Assembly: GCA_010093685.1 (NCBI GenBank)
Contig: MU006225.1
Coordinates: forward strand, 440,507 to 504,506
Direction of reading: 5' to 3'
Length of the DNA: 64,000 nucleotides
From: Ophiobolus disseminans
Lineage: Eukaryota > Ascomycota > Dothideomycetes > Pleosporales > Phaeosphaeriaceae
Part shown: positions 10,421 through 22,023 of the stretch, piece after piece
Layout of the letters: each line of letters starts with the position of its first letter
How positions within the stretch are numbered: position 1 is the first letter of the stretch
Notes under the pieces: model-generated
The model's input: the letters and a program-made list of their open reading frames with translations, nothing else
Told to the model about the DNA's origin: nothing
The model's database searches: none
Position numbers and translations under genes: made by a program

Positions 10421-12607
10421 TGGCTGACCGACCACATAGAGGACTAGGGATGCGCGACTGATATAACTAGGGTACTTTAGGATTCAGGCACCGCTCGAGG
10501 TTCGTTACTGATGCAGCACAGCATCAGCTTGCATTCAAACAGTCGGACATAGGGAGGTATGTGGAGAACACGGAAAGGTAGCCAGCGGACAGAACGCAAC
10601 TGCGTGCGTCTGGCCTGCAATGGAATATCCGCTGCGAGGTATTGCAGATGGCAAGGTTCTAGAAAATAGGCCAAAGAATCAACAGTCCGTGCAGGGCTGA
10701 CGTCTGACGACTCTGCACCGCACCTCCGGGAGATGCTGGACCGCAGCCGAAGCGCAGCAAAACATGTAAGAGCGTATGTAGGGGGCACTGGGGCGTTACG
10801 GGAAGGGACTTACAAGCACAGAGCCGGTGTATGCGGCGCAGACGACGGCACTCTAGTTGCAAAGAGTCGCTGCCACACAACAAGGACAGCTACAACTGGC
10901 TGTGGATAGGATGAAGGATAATAGCAATAAATATAATAATACCGGGTAGTAACGATCAAAGTAAGAGGACCACAGCGGGATACCGTGCTGCGCACGAGCC
11001 GGGACAGGCCCTGGGGAGCTGGCTCGAGAGTAGAACGACGGCCGCAGCGTCCACAGAACGTGTATGTGCTATTAGCCCAGTGGTGTGAAGTGACAAACTG
11101 CCAGGAACATGGTCGTGGAGCTTTTGCTGTTTGAGACCCGAGAATCCTGGAACGCGCCCGGGGTGGTCAGCGAGCCGGACAGGCAATATTGGTGCGATAT
11201 CAGTAGCTGCAGGGCGGCAGAGAGAGAAACCTTCAACGAGGTGCGTGAGGTGCTGCGTAGCGTGTTTGGCCTGCTGCGAGATGCGGACTGATGCAGGACA
11301 CTGCAGTAGTCCTTTGAAATACGACGACGTTAGGTGCGTGAGCAGTTATGAGATGCCTCTTCAGCCCCCAGATCTAACAGGCGGCCATCCCCCCGCCTCT
11401 GACCAACCGCAGCTGCCCACTGATGACTGGCGCCGATCATGCAGACGAGGGAGAGGCGACAGGATGCAGCGAACTGTGTGTCCTTGTATTTTGCCGAAAC
11501 TATTTCTCCAGACCTGGCGTCGGGTTCGCAAAGCCCTCAAGGCTTTCGCCAACCAATAAGCTCCACATAGATTGACTTTGGCAAAGGGCTCGATGCAGCT
11601 AATGGAACGCGGTGTGGTCTGTTCTCAGCAGCCGTTCCGGCAAGCGTAGACGATGCTTCGCGCTGCTCCGCCAGAGCAAATAAGCAGCAGTACCGACAAC
11701 AATGCGACCAAGAAGCAAGGCGCCGGCTGCCGGCCCTTGTCGCCAGTGGCCGCATCCTCCAAACACAACAAAAGCCCACGGCCGGTGTGCTGATTCGAGC
11801 AAACGACTACCATGGAAAAGAAGAGAGCCCGCTAAAGCGGCACCAAGTCCGATCGGAACCACTTCTGAGCGGCAGCCGTTGAGACCCATCTCGATTCGCC
11901 CGGCGGATCCTCACCCCTTCCCGGCTCCCCTAAGTTAACGCTGCTCCTTTGCTTGCATGGAGCGTTGTCTTGGCTTGCGCCAAACGTACCCCAGGCCTTG
12001 CTGTCGGTTTCCTACGCATGCATCTCTTAAGTTCATGCGTGTCCTGGAGCATAAGAGGCTTGCTAAGGGACAGCGTAGGTAATTAGATGCCTTCTTTTGG
12101 GCCCTGCGGTGGGCCGGCCGGCGATAGCGCACCGTTGCAGAGTACGCCTGTTTAGATGAAGACGCCTACGCGATGTGCCTTTGCTGCGCATGAGGCTGCG
12201 AGGGCGTCGATCAAAAGGCGCGAGCACACATCCGACATGTGCGAGACAGGTCAAGATGACGCCCACGACCGGGAGCGGAGCGGAGCCCAGCATACGCTAC
12301 GGCAAATGAGCGGATGGCGATGCAGGCACGTAGCGGATCGGCATGAGCACTGAAGCGAGATTTTGCAATGTGAAGCTGGAGGTCGGAGGAGGCCTGGGGA
12401 TGGGAACCACGTGATCTGTTGCTTACCTAATGGAATTAGCGCGATCCGAAGTTCCGAACCGCAGCATTGCGTGCTGGGTCACAACACCCCATCGACTCCG
12501 CGGCAACAACAGCAGCAGCCAGCCGCCAACAATTCGCCTCTTTTTTCTTAGCGCGCCAGCTCTAACTCAGACAGTATCATACAGATATCCACATCTAGGC
12601 CGCTAAC
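10421..12607. other. Long divergent intergenic region upstream of the Zn2Cys6 and WW genes
   Basis: About 2.2 kb lies between two divergently transcribed genes. Regulators of this class often have long leaders, which could account for it. Open frames here (for example 11131-11559 +) are in GC-rich DNA, have no domain-like sequence and overlap equally long frames on the other strand. I see no RNA gene or repeat. Confidence 0.6.
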
Positions 12608-13498
12608 ATGGCTGCCGACCGCAAAGACCAAGAGGAGCCTGCTGCCGTTGCGCCGGAGAGTGCGGGCGCCCGCCACGACAACAACGCCTTCATCGCGTCA
12701 CCAGCGCGCGCAGAGGCAGTCACGATCAGCATGAGGGAAGGCGCGATCCCGGCTGCCGATGCGCCACTGCCTTACGACGACGAGGCCCCGCCGCTTCCTG
12801 ACGAGCCACTGCCAAACCAGGAAGACGATGGCTGGGAGTGCAAGTGGGAAGACACGGCCAAAGCCTGGTACTTCTACAACCGCCACACCGGAGCCTCGCA
12901 GTGGGAGAACCCGCGTGTTCCCGAGGCTACGACCGCCACCGCATACATTCAGGGACCGTACGATAGGTTTGCTAACTTCTATCATTTCTTTTGTCCTTGC
13001 CCGGCCTAATACGTGTATCACTCCAGGAACCCCTCAAGCGGCGCAGCCTTCTCGACAAGCTCAGGCGCGCCTGGCACAAGCTCCCCGCCCAAGCGCAAGT
13101 GGGGAGGCTACAATCCAGCGATTCATGGTAGCTACGACCCGAATGCAGATTACGCGCGCGAGGCAACAAAGGAGGAGGAACAAGAGGAGCAGGCCGCCGC
13201 TGCCGCCGCCGCCGGCATGCCCATTCCCCAAGAGGGTTCGGTGCAGGCGCACTTCAACCGCTTCACAGGCAAGTTTCAGCAAGCCGGCACTGGTCCTGAG
13301 ATGCATAATGATGAGAACAAGTCGAAGAGACAAATGTCAGCCTTCTTCGACGTAGACGCAGCCGCCAACAGCCACGATGGCCGCAGCCTCAAGGCAGAGC
13401 GCCGTGGCAAGACGCTCTCCAAGAAAGAGCTCAAGGCGTTCAAGGACAAGCGCCACAGCAAGAAGGAGGAAAAGCGTCGTGCGTGGCTGCGAGATTGA
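12608..13498 (+). CDS. WW-domain protein, conserved fungal type
   Basis: Two exons, 12608-12966 and 13027-13498, give 276 residues; the 60-nt intron reads GTTTGC...CTCCAG and joins YDR to NPSSG in phase. The N-terminal part is acidic and Pro-rich. A WW domain spans about residues 75-110 (DGWECKWEDTAKAWYFYN, TGASQWENPRVP), with both Trp residues and the central aromatic pair present, so it should bind proline-rich ligands. The second half contains KRKWGGYNPAIHGSYDPNADY, an Ala run, and a highly basic C-terminus (SKKELKAFKDKRHSKKEEK). The combination of a WW domain with a basic tail suggests a nuclear, perhaps splicing-related, adaptor, but that role is inferred and I do not name the gene. Confidence 0.88.
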
Positions 13499-14070
13499 TC
13501 CCTCTGGGTGGTAAGGGAAAAGGAATAACAAGTGAAGTCATTGCGTCCACTAATCCGACGTAGGCATCAGCACAGTCTCTAGAGTAGGCATATTTCTTGG
13601 CTCTCAAGGTGAGATTTGACGTCGGCCTCAACACTCGAGCCCGAGAAGAGAGCATTGGAGGCGCTGACACAGCTGTTCTTTGCACGGCAGTTCTTGCGCA
13701 GATGGCGGCTTGAGCGATGTTATTGTGACCTTTACCCGTCATTTATGTAAAGACTAGCTATCTGTGGCAATGCTAGTAGAGACGGGGCTTCGTCCCTCGT
13801 GCATCCACAGGATGCCCAAAGCAGTCATCTGCAGTGGCCTGGATAACACGAATGCAATCACATACACACCCCCACTGCCGGCCCATCCCACGAGCAGCAC
13901 AATGTAGACGTGCGTCGATGGCACCCCACCCGTTTCATCCCACAAGGCAGCCGCTGCCACGTGTGTACCTTGCCGTAAGCCAGACGCTATCGGTAGCAAT
14001 GTTGGTCCCTGGCGGGGCGGAGGCGTGTCAGCAATATATTTCCTGATTGCAGCCAAGCATTTAGACTGCC
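13499..14070. other. Intergenic region between convergent genes
   Basis: This 572-bp region is flanked by the 3' ends of the WW gene (+) and the ankyrin gene (-). I see no coding sequence, repeat or RNA gene in it. Confidence 0.6.
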
Positions 14071-14778
14071 TCAGCCGTCCTTCGAAGCGCCGTCCCTGGT
14101 CTGCATGTCTTCTATTTGCTTCCTGACATCTTCCACGGCGGTCGTACTCTCTGACGCAGCACCCTTATCGTCGTCATCCATGCTCTCGTCGACATCTCCA
14201 GACGCGTCGTCAACCTGGCCAATGCCGGTTTCGAGCCCCTCAACGGCCCCAAGCAGCCAATCCACTACATCATTCTTGTCGTTGATCTCAGCTTCGAAGA
14301 CTGCATCGTGGCCCGCCCGGTTAATGATGGTGACGTCGGCCCCCGACTGGATCAAGAGCTTCACGCACTCAAGATGACCGTTCAGAGCTGCCCAATGGAG
14401 CGGAGTATTGCCCGCGTGGTTGATGGCGTTGATAAGCTCCGGCGCCGGCTTCTGTGCGCCAACGGAGAACAGCAGCTTGATGATGTCTAGTGGCCTGTCA
14501 GCTGGAGGCCACGGGGTGTTGCACTCGAGGACGGTACCGTGGTGTCCGTTCGCCGCAGCATAATGCAGTGCACCGTTCTTCGAGTCAGGGTCGATCGCTG
14601 CAGCCACCAGTTCTGCTCTCGCACGCGTCGTCTGCGCGGACAGTTCGGAGAGATACGACGCCAGCTCGGCTGCTTCGTTTGCTCGCGCCAGGTAGAGTAT
14701 CTCGTCTACTGAATCCTCGTCTAGGGCAGCCATGCTCGTGATTGACGTCGCAGTTTGTTGACAAATGCTGCCGACCAT
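14071..14778 (-). CDS. Ankyrin-repeat protein, YAR1-like ribosome-assembly chaperone
   Basis: Two exons, 14778-14538 and 14486-14071, give 218 residues from the first ATG, or 203 from the better-placed ATG at 14733 (MAALDEDSVDEILYLAR). Ankyrin repeats are clear: GALHYAAANGHHDIIKLLFS spans the splice junction, followed by GNTPLHWAALNGHLECVKLL. The C-terminus is acidic (VDESMDDDDKG). Size and layout, two or three ankyrin repeats and an acidic tail, match yeast Yar1, which chaperones Rps3 during 40S assembly; this is an assignment by architecture. The 51-nt intron (14487-14537) is a multiple of three and has no stop, so the unspliced frame reads straight through. Its removal is supported by the ankyrin consensus across the junction and by a GCTGAC branch site. 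Confidence 0.85.
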   Translation of the reverse strand: MVGSICQQTATSITSMAALDEDSVDEILYLARANEAAELASYLSELSAQTTRARAELVAAAIDPDSKNGALHYAAANGHHGTVLECNTPWPPADRPLDIIKLLFSVGAQKPAPELINAINHAGNTPLHWAALNGHLECVKLLIQSGADVTIINRAGHDAVFEAEINDKNDVVDWLLGAVEGLETGIGQVDDASGDVDESMDDDDKGAASESTTAVEDVRKQIEDMQTRDGASKDG

Positions 14779-17700
14779 AATTTTTTTGATGCACTTTCCT
14801 GGCTAGTAAGGCGGGGGCGGGGTGTTTGGAGCTAGCCTAGTCTGGCCTCGCCGATATGTCCTTCCTCAGCTAATCTTGGGATGAGTCTACTCGTGCAGGA
14901 CCACTGCTCTACCTGCTTATCTACCTCCTTTCGCCGATTCTGCATAGACTCAACGCGATACATACCCTTCCTGCAGATCCTGCGAGCTTCAATCAAAACA
15001 ATAAAGGCCAATCTAACCCACCGCTAGGACCTACAACAGCCTGGTATGACGTGCAGCAGTTTTTGGCCGCTTCTGACATCGTCCCGAGCCTTTCGGTACA
15101 TACGTTGCGGAAGGCCGTCTTGATACTGATACTCTTCAAGTACGCAGATACCGACAAGGGTGAGACTGCATGGATTGCGACACATGCATCGAATGCCGTC
15201 TCTCGCGACTGGCAAGCCTTCATGCTCGGTCGAGAGCAAACCAGCTCAACGATTCTCGGCGTCGGTCGCTGTGCATCGCATGCGTTCATTTCCGGCTAAA
15301 CAGACGTCTCCACAGACCCGGACACAGCGGCGTTAGGTAGAACAACGCGTCCTCTTGCGTTCGTCAATGCCAGTTGTCGTTTGCTCCCATCATGGACAGG
15401 CATCCAGTGACCCTGAATGTCATCCTTTTCAATATTGTGGACTCGCTTACCCACGTTCAAGGATATATGAGCATCAACGGCTATGACCCATGGACCTGGT
15501 TCACTAATGACAGATTCAAGATCTTAACGGTAGCAGACTTAGAGGTGTTTCTCAATCAGTCGCCTAAACAGTTTACATGCTGCGTAATTGAGGCCTCGGT
15601 ATTCTCCTCGCTTCCCCTGGTCATGCGGGTTTGCTTACCTCGAACGGATACTATGATACTACAGCAGTAGTACATAAGCGAAAGCCTGTCATCGGCTTCT
15701 AATATTCGAATAGGTATCCATCGATATATTCAACCGTACCAAACAGCAACTGACATGGCCCGCAAGATTGCCTCAATCTGGCTCTTGCATATTGAACCCT
15801 CGGAGCATAGCCGAACCATACTTTGGCAGAGCTATGGCGCATGTCAAGACGGCTATGTTGGACCTCAACATTGGACATCTGCAGGTACGCCTATAACCTT
15901 CCCTCCCGCGCCTATATCCGCACCGGCCCGTCTTTTTAATCAAGGGTTTGCTGCGAATCGAGATGAGATGCAGCCTCGAAAATTATGCCTTAGTATCGAC
16001 TGACCTTGATGCTCATCTGCAAATTCCCAGACGAGATGGGATCGGCGGCAGCACTTGTAACGGTAAAACAACAGACAGATCACACCAAAAGTGTTGTCGT
16101 TCACAGTCACTGGCTTTCGCGGAGCATGAGAAACGTTCTCGGAGGCACACGGTTGGCGAGGCTGTCGTTTATGTTGATTAAGCGCTAATAAAGCGGCGTT
16201 GCGGCACATACGCAGGGATCCAGCTCCGGAAACACTTCACATGCTAACGACACCAACAAGCAAACTCGTACCACATCACTTTAAGATACTTTTCAAATGT
16301 ACCCCAGTGGCGACTGTAAGTTGCGGTTGGCCTCAACAAACGCATCATCAACATCGGACTCTGCGTTACGGAATGTCACTCGATTAAGCGTCGCATGATA
16401 ACGGGGTCATTTACTTTTTGCTTCGACGCCGCAATAATACCCCGCATAGACGCCTCCACGACAACTGAAACGGCATCGATAAGCCACCGTCACCGGGCTT
16501 GCTACTGTGAACAGCAAGGTGTTGTCATGTGCCGAAACTTAATTCCCAATCTGTCCGCTACCGGCACAGCTGGATGCTGCACAACATGTCACTCCACCTT
16601 CGATTCGGTTGGCGAGTAATGCAACTCCGGGTGCTGTGCCGTGCCGCGTGTGGCTTTGTTGTAGCGACATTTGTCACGAGCGCCTTTTGCGTGCAATCAG
16701 ACGTGGAGATTGAGTTATCGAGGATCCGGCCTTTCAAAGTTTATTCGAAGCGAGACCTTCATCCCTGAGCGTTTAGGAGTCGGGCTGTCGCTTGATGTTG
16801 TATGCTAGGCCTCCACCAATCTGACCACGTTGAAGTGCTAACTTCAGAGAGGAGAGCCATATGCTGCCAAGGGACCACTAGATCGCACAGAGTGTCGAAA
16901 CCTGCTTAGCTGTGATGTAGGATCCGTCGTCCACCTACGTGCACGATACCAAAATCACACTTCATCTGGAGTCGGACATGCTTTCCTAGCCCTCATCCAC
17001 CTCGCATTGTCCATCACACGCCCTTGTTGGTGACTCAGGGGATTCCGCGGGTCGACAGGCATCAATTCACTGAGACTGAGTCGAGCAGCTGGACCAACGT
17101 GTCATACATGGTGAGGGACCATGTCAACTTGATGCACTGGTTTGGACTACCGCCATACTTATTCATCATTGTGTGGGAATAGGCTACTGAAATGGTGGTT
17201 GGGTAACAATGAAAGGGTACGCATGAAAATAGCCTCCAAGGTCTGGTCCTCAAGTTCGACCTAGGCTAGCTGATGTCTCTACCTGCACTATCCGCGAGGT
17301 ATCCTAATAACCCCACGTTCTCCTTTCTCGTCACAGCAATATAACGTGGTCAAAATCTTATTAAGGGTCTATAGCTCATTGAGGTTGGTAATTAATAGCT
17401 CGATAGCAAGTGCTACACGAGTGTGGCTTACAAGTGACCGGGGTAGCTGACGTTGGGTGCTTGTTATTGCCTTCCTCCACAGGTCTACTCTCTTCGGTCG
17501 CAGTTTATTTTCGTCATCTCAGGCTGCCCTCTCCCTCTTTTCTATTGCGTTTCCTGATTTACAGGTCTTCGGCCCGCTTTCGAAGTAATCAGAGACTGTT
17601 GAAGCCTTTCCCTACAGCATTAACTGTGCGTTATAGTACGCAGGCTGTCATGCAATTGCTTTAGCATCTATAGCTGGTAAGTTTAGATAAGTATTCTTAT

Positions 17701-19882
17701 TAGTGTTGTGAAGGTGTGCGCCGGTATCATGAATATGTCGTCTCAACGCCATCCCATCCCAATCCAACCCGAAATGCTCCTCCACGATAACAGTATAAAC
17801 CATATCGCCGCATCCACGCACGCCGCTCTCTTTCACAGTCATCCTCTCACTCTTCACCAACCCCTCTCTCATCTCCAGCCGTTTCCAGTATGTCATAGAT
17901 GTGTCCTCACACAACACAATATTTAGGTATTTTCAAAGTTTCTGGGAAAGAGAAAGGTGTGTCACGGAAACGATCTTCGTACTTTACTAGAAACGTACAA
18001 TGAAGGGCGTTGTTAGACATTGAGGTGGATAATTATTGGCGACTGAAGGTTGCGAATAGTCTGATAACACCTTTCTCCAGGGTCATCCAGGTATAAAGTT
18101 ACGTGGATGACAAATTTTTGGGTGTGAAGTGTGAGAATAAATATTTGCGGGAGGAGGTAGTTGGATTGGTATGGAAACAGACAAGGTGATTCAATGGCTA
18201 GGACTGCTCACCCTATTGCGGCAACATGCGGCCGTCAAAAAGTTCTCCTTCGTTGTCACGAGACGGAATATCTCCCTTGGGGTAGCTATTGCTAAGACTC
18301 TCCTCACTGACAAAGATGCGCCAAGATCACAACCTGCAGCTACTGCGCGTGCTGCAGCCTCATCATTTGCCGACCACAGCACTAACGAGTCGTGAGGTCA
18401 AGCCGCATGCGGGTCGATCACAACAGCCTAAGTACCGATCTACGACTGCACCCCTCACCAGAATCTGGTTGGGAACGGGAAAAAGAAAACCTGGGAGCAT
18501 GGATGTCTTCCGGCTCTTGGGAGCTGCCCTTGGAATGGTCACAATTGTGACGGAACGAATACGAGCTGCATATCGCCTGCGGGGCGGGGAAAACGCAACC
18601 ATAGCATTGCAGGAGATGTCGTGCAGCCTGCAAGCCATGACTTTTGTATTGAATTGGAATCTTTAAGGTTTTGGATGAAATTGTTGCTCGGATACGGGAA
18701 CCGAATATGGAAAGCTAACTTCGGTAGGTACCATGCAGATTTTGCGACTACTTTGCGAGTACTTCTGATCGAGATAGGCACCATCGTTGAAGCTCTAGAT
18801 GTCTCTCCAACAAGGTTCGGATCTGCACTAAGTGAAGTTTGGTTTAGATGCGTGGCAGAGCAAGGCGCGTCAAGCACGACTGCTACTGGGTGGCATTCGA
18901 CAGCCGAAACGTTGTTTCTAAGTTTCAAATTCACGCTTCACATATATCTCCGGTATGGACAATCGTTGGTCATGACGACAACGATTGCCGTGCTAAAAGA
19001 CTGCAGGGACTGTGGCGCACACCAGAGCAAAGTCTAGATAACACATGGGCTTTGCAATTACGGACTCTTTCAGCTGCCACAGGGTCTTGCGCCGGGACCA
19101 GATCGTCATATAGACGCAGGCGGCTTCATGCTTCCGAAACTGTATCGTGGACTAAGTATCCGGAGACTTGTTTGGCGGGATGAGTGGCGCGATCCCCGGT
19201 GGCGGTTCGCCGGCTCAAGGCGAGTGCGGTACGCGACAACTTGACGGTTGCTCATAGGTTTCCACTTGTGGCAAACAGTATGACTTGAAGTGAAGGTTGG
19301 ACTATATGTGTGAGTTGCAAGGCTGTACTATGCGAATGTCGGGAGCTACGCCATGTAGTAATGCCTAGTTATCGACATACAGCACACCGCATTTAATTAC
19401 TGTCTACAAAATACTGAATTAGGACGAACGCTCCAGTACGTCCACTGAGGCAATCCTTACCGTCAAATCTACTATGCTTAGCAATATCTTCTTCGAACAG
19501 CAATGCACAACCCTATCCGCATTCATTTTCCTAGAAATTCACCTCGTAAATAAACTCACGTTGTAACTAACAATGCCAGCATTCCTGCAAGATTTGTACA
19601 TATATTCTGAATCCTACATGTATTTCCTAATCAAAATGCTTGCTACTTCAATCAAATGTGCCGCTGAATGTTCAGAGCCGTATTATCAGGCGTCATTCTA
19701 TCCGTTTAGCTTATATCCACTAAACCCATGGGAATATTGCTATCTCTCCGACTCAATGTACGCAATCGGTTAACCCATGTGATAGACACACTGTGGCGTC
19801 TCAAGATGTAATCAGTTCATCGATGCAGTGAATGACAAAGTCATTATGCCACCAAAGTGTTATGACAACATCACGCTCTCCA
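14779..19882. other. Gene-poor region of about 5 kb
   Basis: No complete gene is recognisable between the ankyrin gene and the Gly/Arg-rich gene. Open frames are short, on both strands, and broken. The most protein-like pieces are near 15.0-15.7 kb (listed separately). A further frame at ~18499-18666 (+), starting MDVFRLLGAALGMVTIVTER, and one at 17648-17917 (-) are too short and isolated to call. No transposon protein or long repeat was seen. Confidence 0.55.
14994..15670 (+). pseudogene. Possible decayed gene of unknown family
   Basis: A frame ending at TAA 15297-15299 reads sensibly (TTAWYDVQQFLAASDIVPSL, ETAWIATHASNAVSRDWQAF, TILGVGRCASHAFISG). After that stop the same frame continues for about 40 codons with similar character (TDVSTDPDTAALGRTTRPLA). 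A second frame from 15374 to 15670 also looks protein-like (FNIVDSLTHVQGYMSINGYD, DPWTWFTNDRFKILTVADLE). I cannot join these with convincing introns and do not recognise a family. A disrupted gene is one reading; chance open frames are the other. Confidence 0.25.
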
Positions 19883-19889
19883 TATATAG
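19883..19889 (+). promoter_or_regulatory. TATA-like element upstream of the Gly/Arg-rich gene
   Basis: TATATAG lies about 220 bp before the ATG at 20109. The stretch just before the ATG is rich in CA, a common 5' UTR composition in fungi. Confidence 0.4.
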
Positions 19890-20108
19890 CTGCAACTTCA
19901 CCGCCTCATTGTAATGCCACGTGAACAAGTCATCTCACAACGTACCTGGTGGGATAGCCTCGAAATACAAACAACCCTTTCCAATCTTTCCCAAAGTTGT
20001 TTCCTACTACTCACGCTACGACCACAATCACAGCCACAACCAACCGTCGGAACTCATTCGAAACTACAAAACAACCCAACAACACACACATATACACCAC
20101 ACCACACA

Positions 20109-20783
20109 ATGTCTTACTCAGGCGGTCGTTCAACTCGTCAAGGCAGCACCCGTCATCCCTCTCACGGTGGTGGCCGTACATCCAGCCGCCCCATGCCTCC
20201 ATTCGCAGTATATGGTCGCCCATCATCTCGTCGCCCTGGCGCCGATGCCCCCACAAGTGACCGAAACAACCTTGCAGGCGTAGATTTCGAGCCTTCAGGC
20301 CGCTCTACACGTCGTGCCTCGTCGCGCCGTGATCCACCCTTCCCCGTCGAATTCGAGCCACGCCCCGGCGGTGGGGATTTCGGACCGCGTGCGGAGGGTA
20401 CACGCGCTTCTGGTCCTGCGAGTATACGCGCTTCTGGTCCTGCTGGTCCTGCGGGTTCACAGCAGTCCACCCGCTTTGGCACCCTCGACGATGGCGATTT
20501 CGTGAACGTTGGGCATAAACCTAATAGCGCGAGTGGCTTCGTTGAGCCGCCGAATGAGGGAGGGGGTGGGCAGCGGTCTGAGTATGGGGGCGGGTCTACG
20601 AATGGGTATGGGCAGTATGTAAATACGCAACAATTTACGCAGCAAGGAGGCGGACGCAGTGAAGGTGGTTCAACCCGTCCTCGTGGTGGAGGCGATGGAT
20701 CCGGATTGGACTATTGGGCAGGCGCGTCTGGCTTGAGCAGTGGCGGTCAGGAATGGCTTGCGCGGCGTATGGGTGGTCGTTAA
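20109..20783 (+). CDS. Low-complexity Gly/Ser/Arg-rich protein
   Basis: The frame from the ATG at 20109 gives 224 residues; an in-frame upstream ATG at 19914 lies near the TATA-like element and is less likely. The protein has no folded domain that I can see. It is rich in Gly, Ser, Arg and Pro, with repeated RASGPA units around residues 98-115, RST/STR motifs and GGG clusters near the end (RPRGGGDGSGLDYWAGASGL). The Gly/Arg composition could indicate RNA binding or condensate behaviour, but nothing specific supports this. Strong codon-position bias and the absence of stops over 225 codons argue for a real gene. The start choice rests on the CA-rich leader. Confidence 0.65.
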   Translation: MSYSGGRSTRQGSTRHPSHGGGRTSSRPMPPFAVYGRPSSRRPGADAPTSDRNNLAGVDFEPSGRSTRRASSRRDPPFPVEFEPRPGGGDFGPRAEGTRASGPASIRASGPAGPAGSQQSTRFGTLDDGDFVNVGHKPNSASGFVEPPNEGGGGQRSEYGGGSTNGYGQYVNTQQFTQQGGGRSEGGSTRPRGGGDGSGLDYWAGASGLSSGGQEWLARRMGGR

Positions 20784-21034
20784 GCTCGTTTCCTTCCCAT
20801 TGTGCGATGAAACTTATATTTAAGTGGACTTGACATAATGGTAGGGCCAAGCACGGTGGCACCTAGTCCAACAAAATATGCCTCAGAAGCTCCATTGAAT
20901 GCGTCCCGGTGTATGCTGAGGACGTAAATTCGGTTGCTCTATGATACGCATTGACGCTGACGAAGGAGATTTTAGAATTGATAGAAATGAAAAAGGTTTA
21001 CAACCACCATCTGTGATTTTTTTTCGATGCGACT

Positions 21035-21559
21035 ATGAATGTAATCAGAGGTGAAATCGATACTGTACACGACTTTGGCATGGTACAATGGAAGACCGTG
21101 GTCGATTGCAGCTCCCCGATTGTTTCAAAAACCAAGATTCTCGACTCACATTATGAACACTTATACACCCCTGAAAGTCACACAACAACGTCTCTCAACC
21201 CTAAAGACCCATCCTACACGATTGTGTACTCGTGGCCCATTCCCGCTGAGCCGGAACAAGCGGTTACCGAGGCCTTTTTCTCGCAAGAAGTTGCAGACCG
21301 GTTGACTTCGATATCCACATTCAAATGTCCTATGTGCCTCAAGAAAGAGGTTCCAAACCCAACGATCATCATACCATGCGGCCATGTGCAATGCCACGAT
21401 TGCCTCGAGGAGGTTCTGGCGATTGGGCATGACGCGCCAAGCTGCCCAAGCTGCTACAAGCCATTTGTGAAGGTCACGGATCTCGAGTGCTTCACTTACG
21501 TGCTCTGTCCGGAGCGGCTGGAGCTGGAGGCGCTGAAGGAGGTTTCGGAGGTTGAGTGA
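21035..21559 (+). CDS. RING-finger protein (possible E3 ubiquitin ligase), possibly longer than the first stop
   Basis: The frame codes for 174 residues. A C3HC4 RING lies at about residues 94-142: CPMCLKKEV, IIIPCGHVQCHDCLEE, CPSCYKPF. RING domains recruit E2 enzymes, so a ubiquitin-ligase role is likely, but no substrate domain is visible. The N-terminal ~90 residues are unfamiliar (YTIVYSWPIPAEPEQAVTEA). The frame ends at TGA 21557-21559 directly after ALKEVSEVE. Skipping the T at 21557 would continue as EGRGVRILRQ followed by a very acidic tail (EEEEEDEESDSE...) to a TGA at 21693-21695. The tail looks like real coding sequence, so either an intron (a weak GTTTCG donor at 21542 with AG at 21587), a +1 shift, a sequence error or a recent mutation is involved. 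Confidence 0.8.
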   Translation: MNVIRGEIDTVHDFGMVQWKTVVDCSSPIVSKTKILDSHYEHLYTPESHTTTSLNPKDPSYTIVYSWPIPAEPEQAVTEAFFSQEVADRLTSISTFKCPMCLKKEVPNPTIIIPCGHVQCHDCLEEVLAIGHDAPSCPSCYKPFVKVTDLECFTYVLCPERLELEALKEVSEVE

Positions 21560-21695
21560 GGGGAGGGGTGTAAGGATTTTGAGGCAGGAGGAGGAGGAGG
21601 AAGACGAGGAAAGCGACTCTGAGCATGTTTCTGACAGCGATGCTGAAAACGAATCAAACGGTGACTCCCCAGGAGAGTTTAGTGACGTGGGATGA
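21558..21695 (+). other. Acidic out-of-frame tail following the RING stop codon
   Basis: Forty-five codons in the +1 frame after the RING stop read EGRGVRILRQEEEEEDEE and continue acidic to SPGEFSDVG and a stop. About half of the residues after position 10 are Asp or Glu, typical of acidic tails. It has no start codon of its own in a sensible position. Confidence 0.45.
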
Positions 21696-22023
21696 GTAAG
21701 GAGAGACAGGTTGGAGAGATATGAAAGAGTATTTACATAGCTGGATTAGGTTTTGTGTGCATGGTAATCAGACTAAGATAAAACTCATGTCTGTTTATGT
21801 GAGGTGTGAGGAAGGATTTGGCGACCGGGGTGTCGCGTTGCGCCGACGCACGATCCCTGTCGCATCCAGCGTGGCCCCTGCCCGTCATCACGGCGAGCGG
21901 AGGTTTGGCTGTTGCGCATGCGGACTTTAGCTACCTGTCAAACAACAACGATGCGATAGCGACCGCGCCGCCTCCGCCCATGCCTCGGCCACCTGATGCC
22001 GCCCGACACCCTCCGCAGCCATC
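21696..22023 (+). promoter_or_regulatory. Upstream region of the VPS54 gene
   Basis: The 328-bp interval contains no convincing gene. The part just before the VPS54 ATG is GC-rich with many CCGCC/CCTCCG elements; I see no TATA box. Confidence 0.4.

Noticed and set aside
11131..11559. 142-codon open frame upstream of the WW gene
   Set aside because: Lies in the long upstream region and has the composition of a chance frame in GC-rich DNA.
18499..19037. Frames resembling the N-terminal domain of fungal STAND/NLR-like proteins (MDVFRLLGAALGMV..., IELESLRFW...)
   Set aside because: The similarity is impressionistic, the frames do not join, and no NTPase motif follows.
20011..20256. Open frames on the other strand of the Gly/Arg-rich gene
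   Set aside because: Mirror frames of low-complexity sequence.
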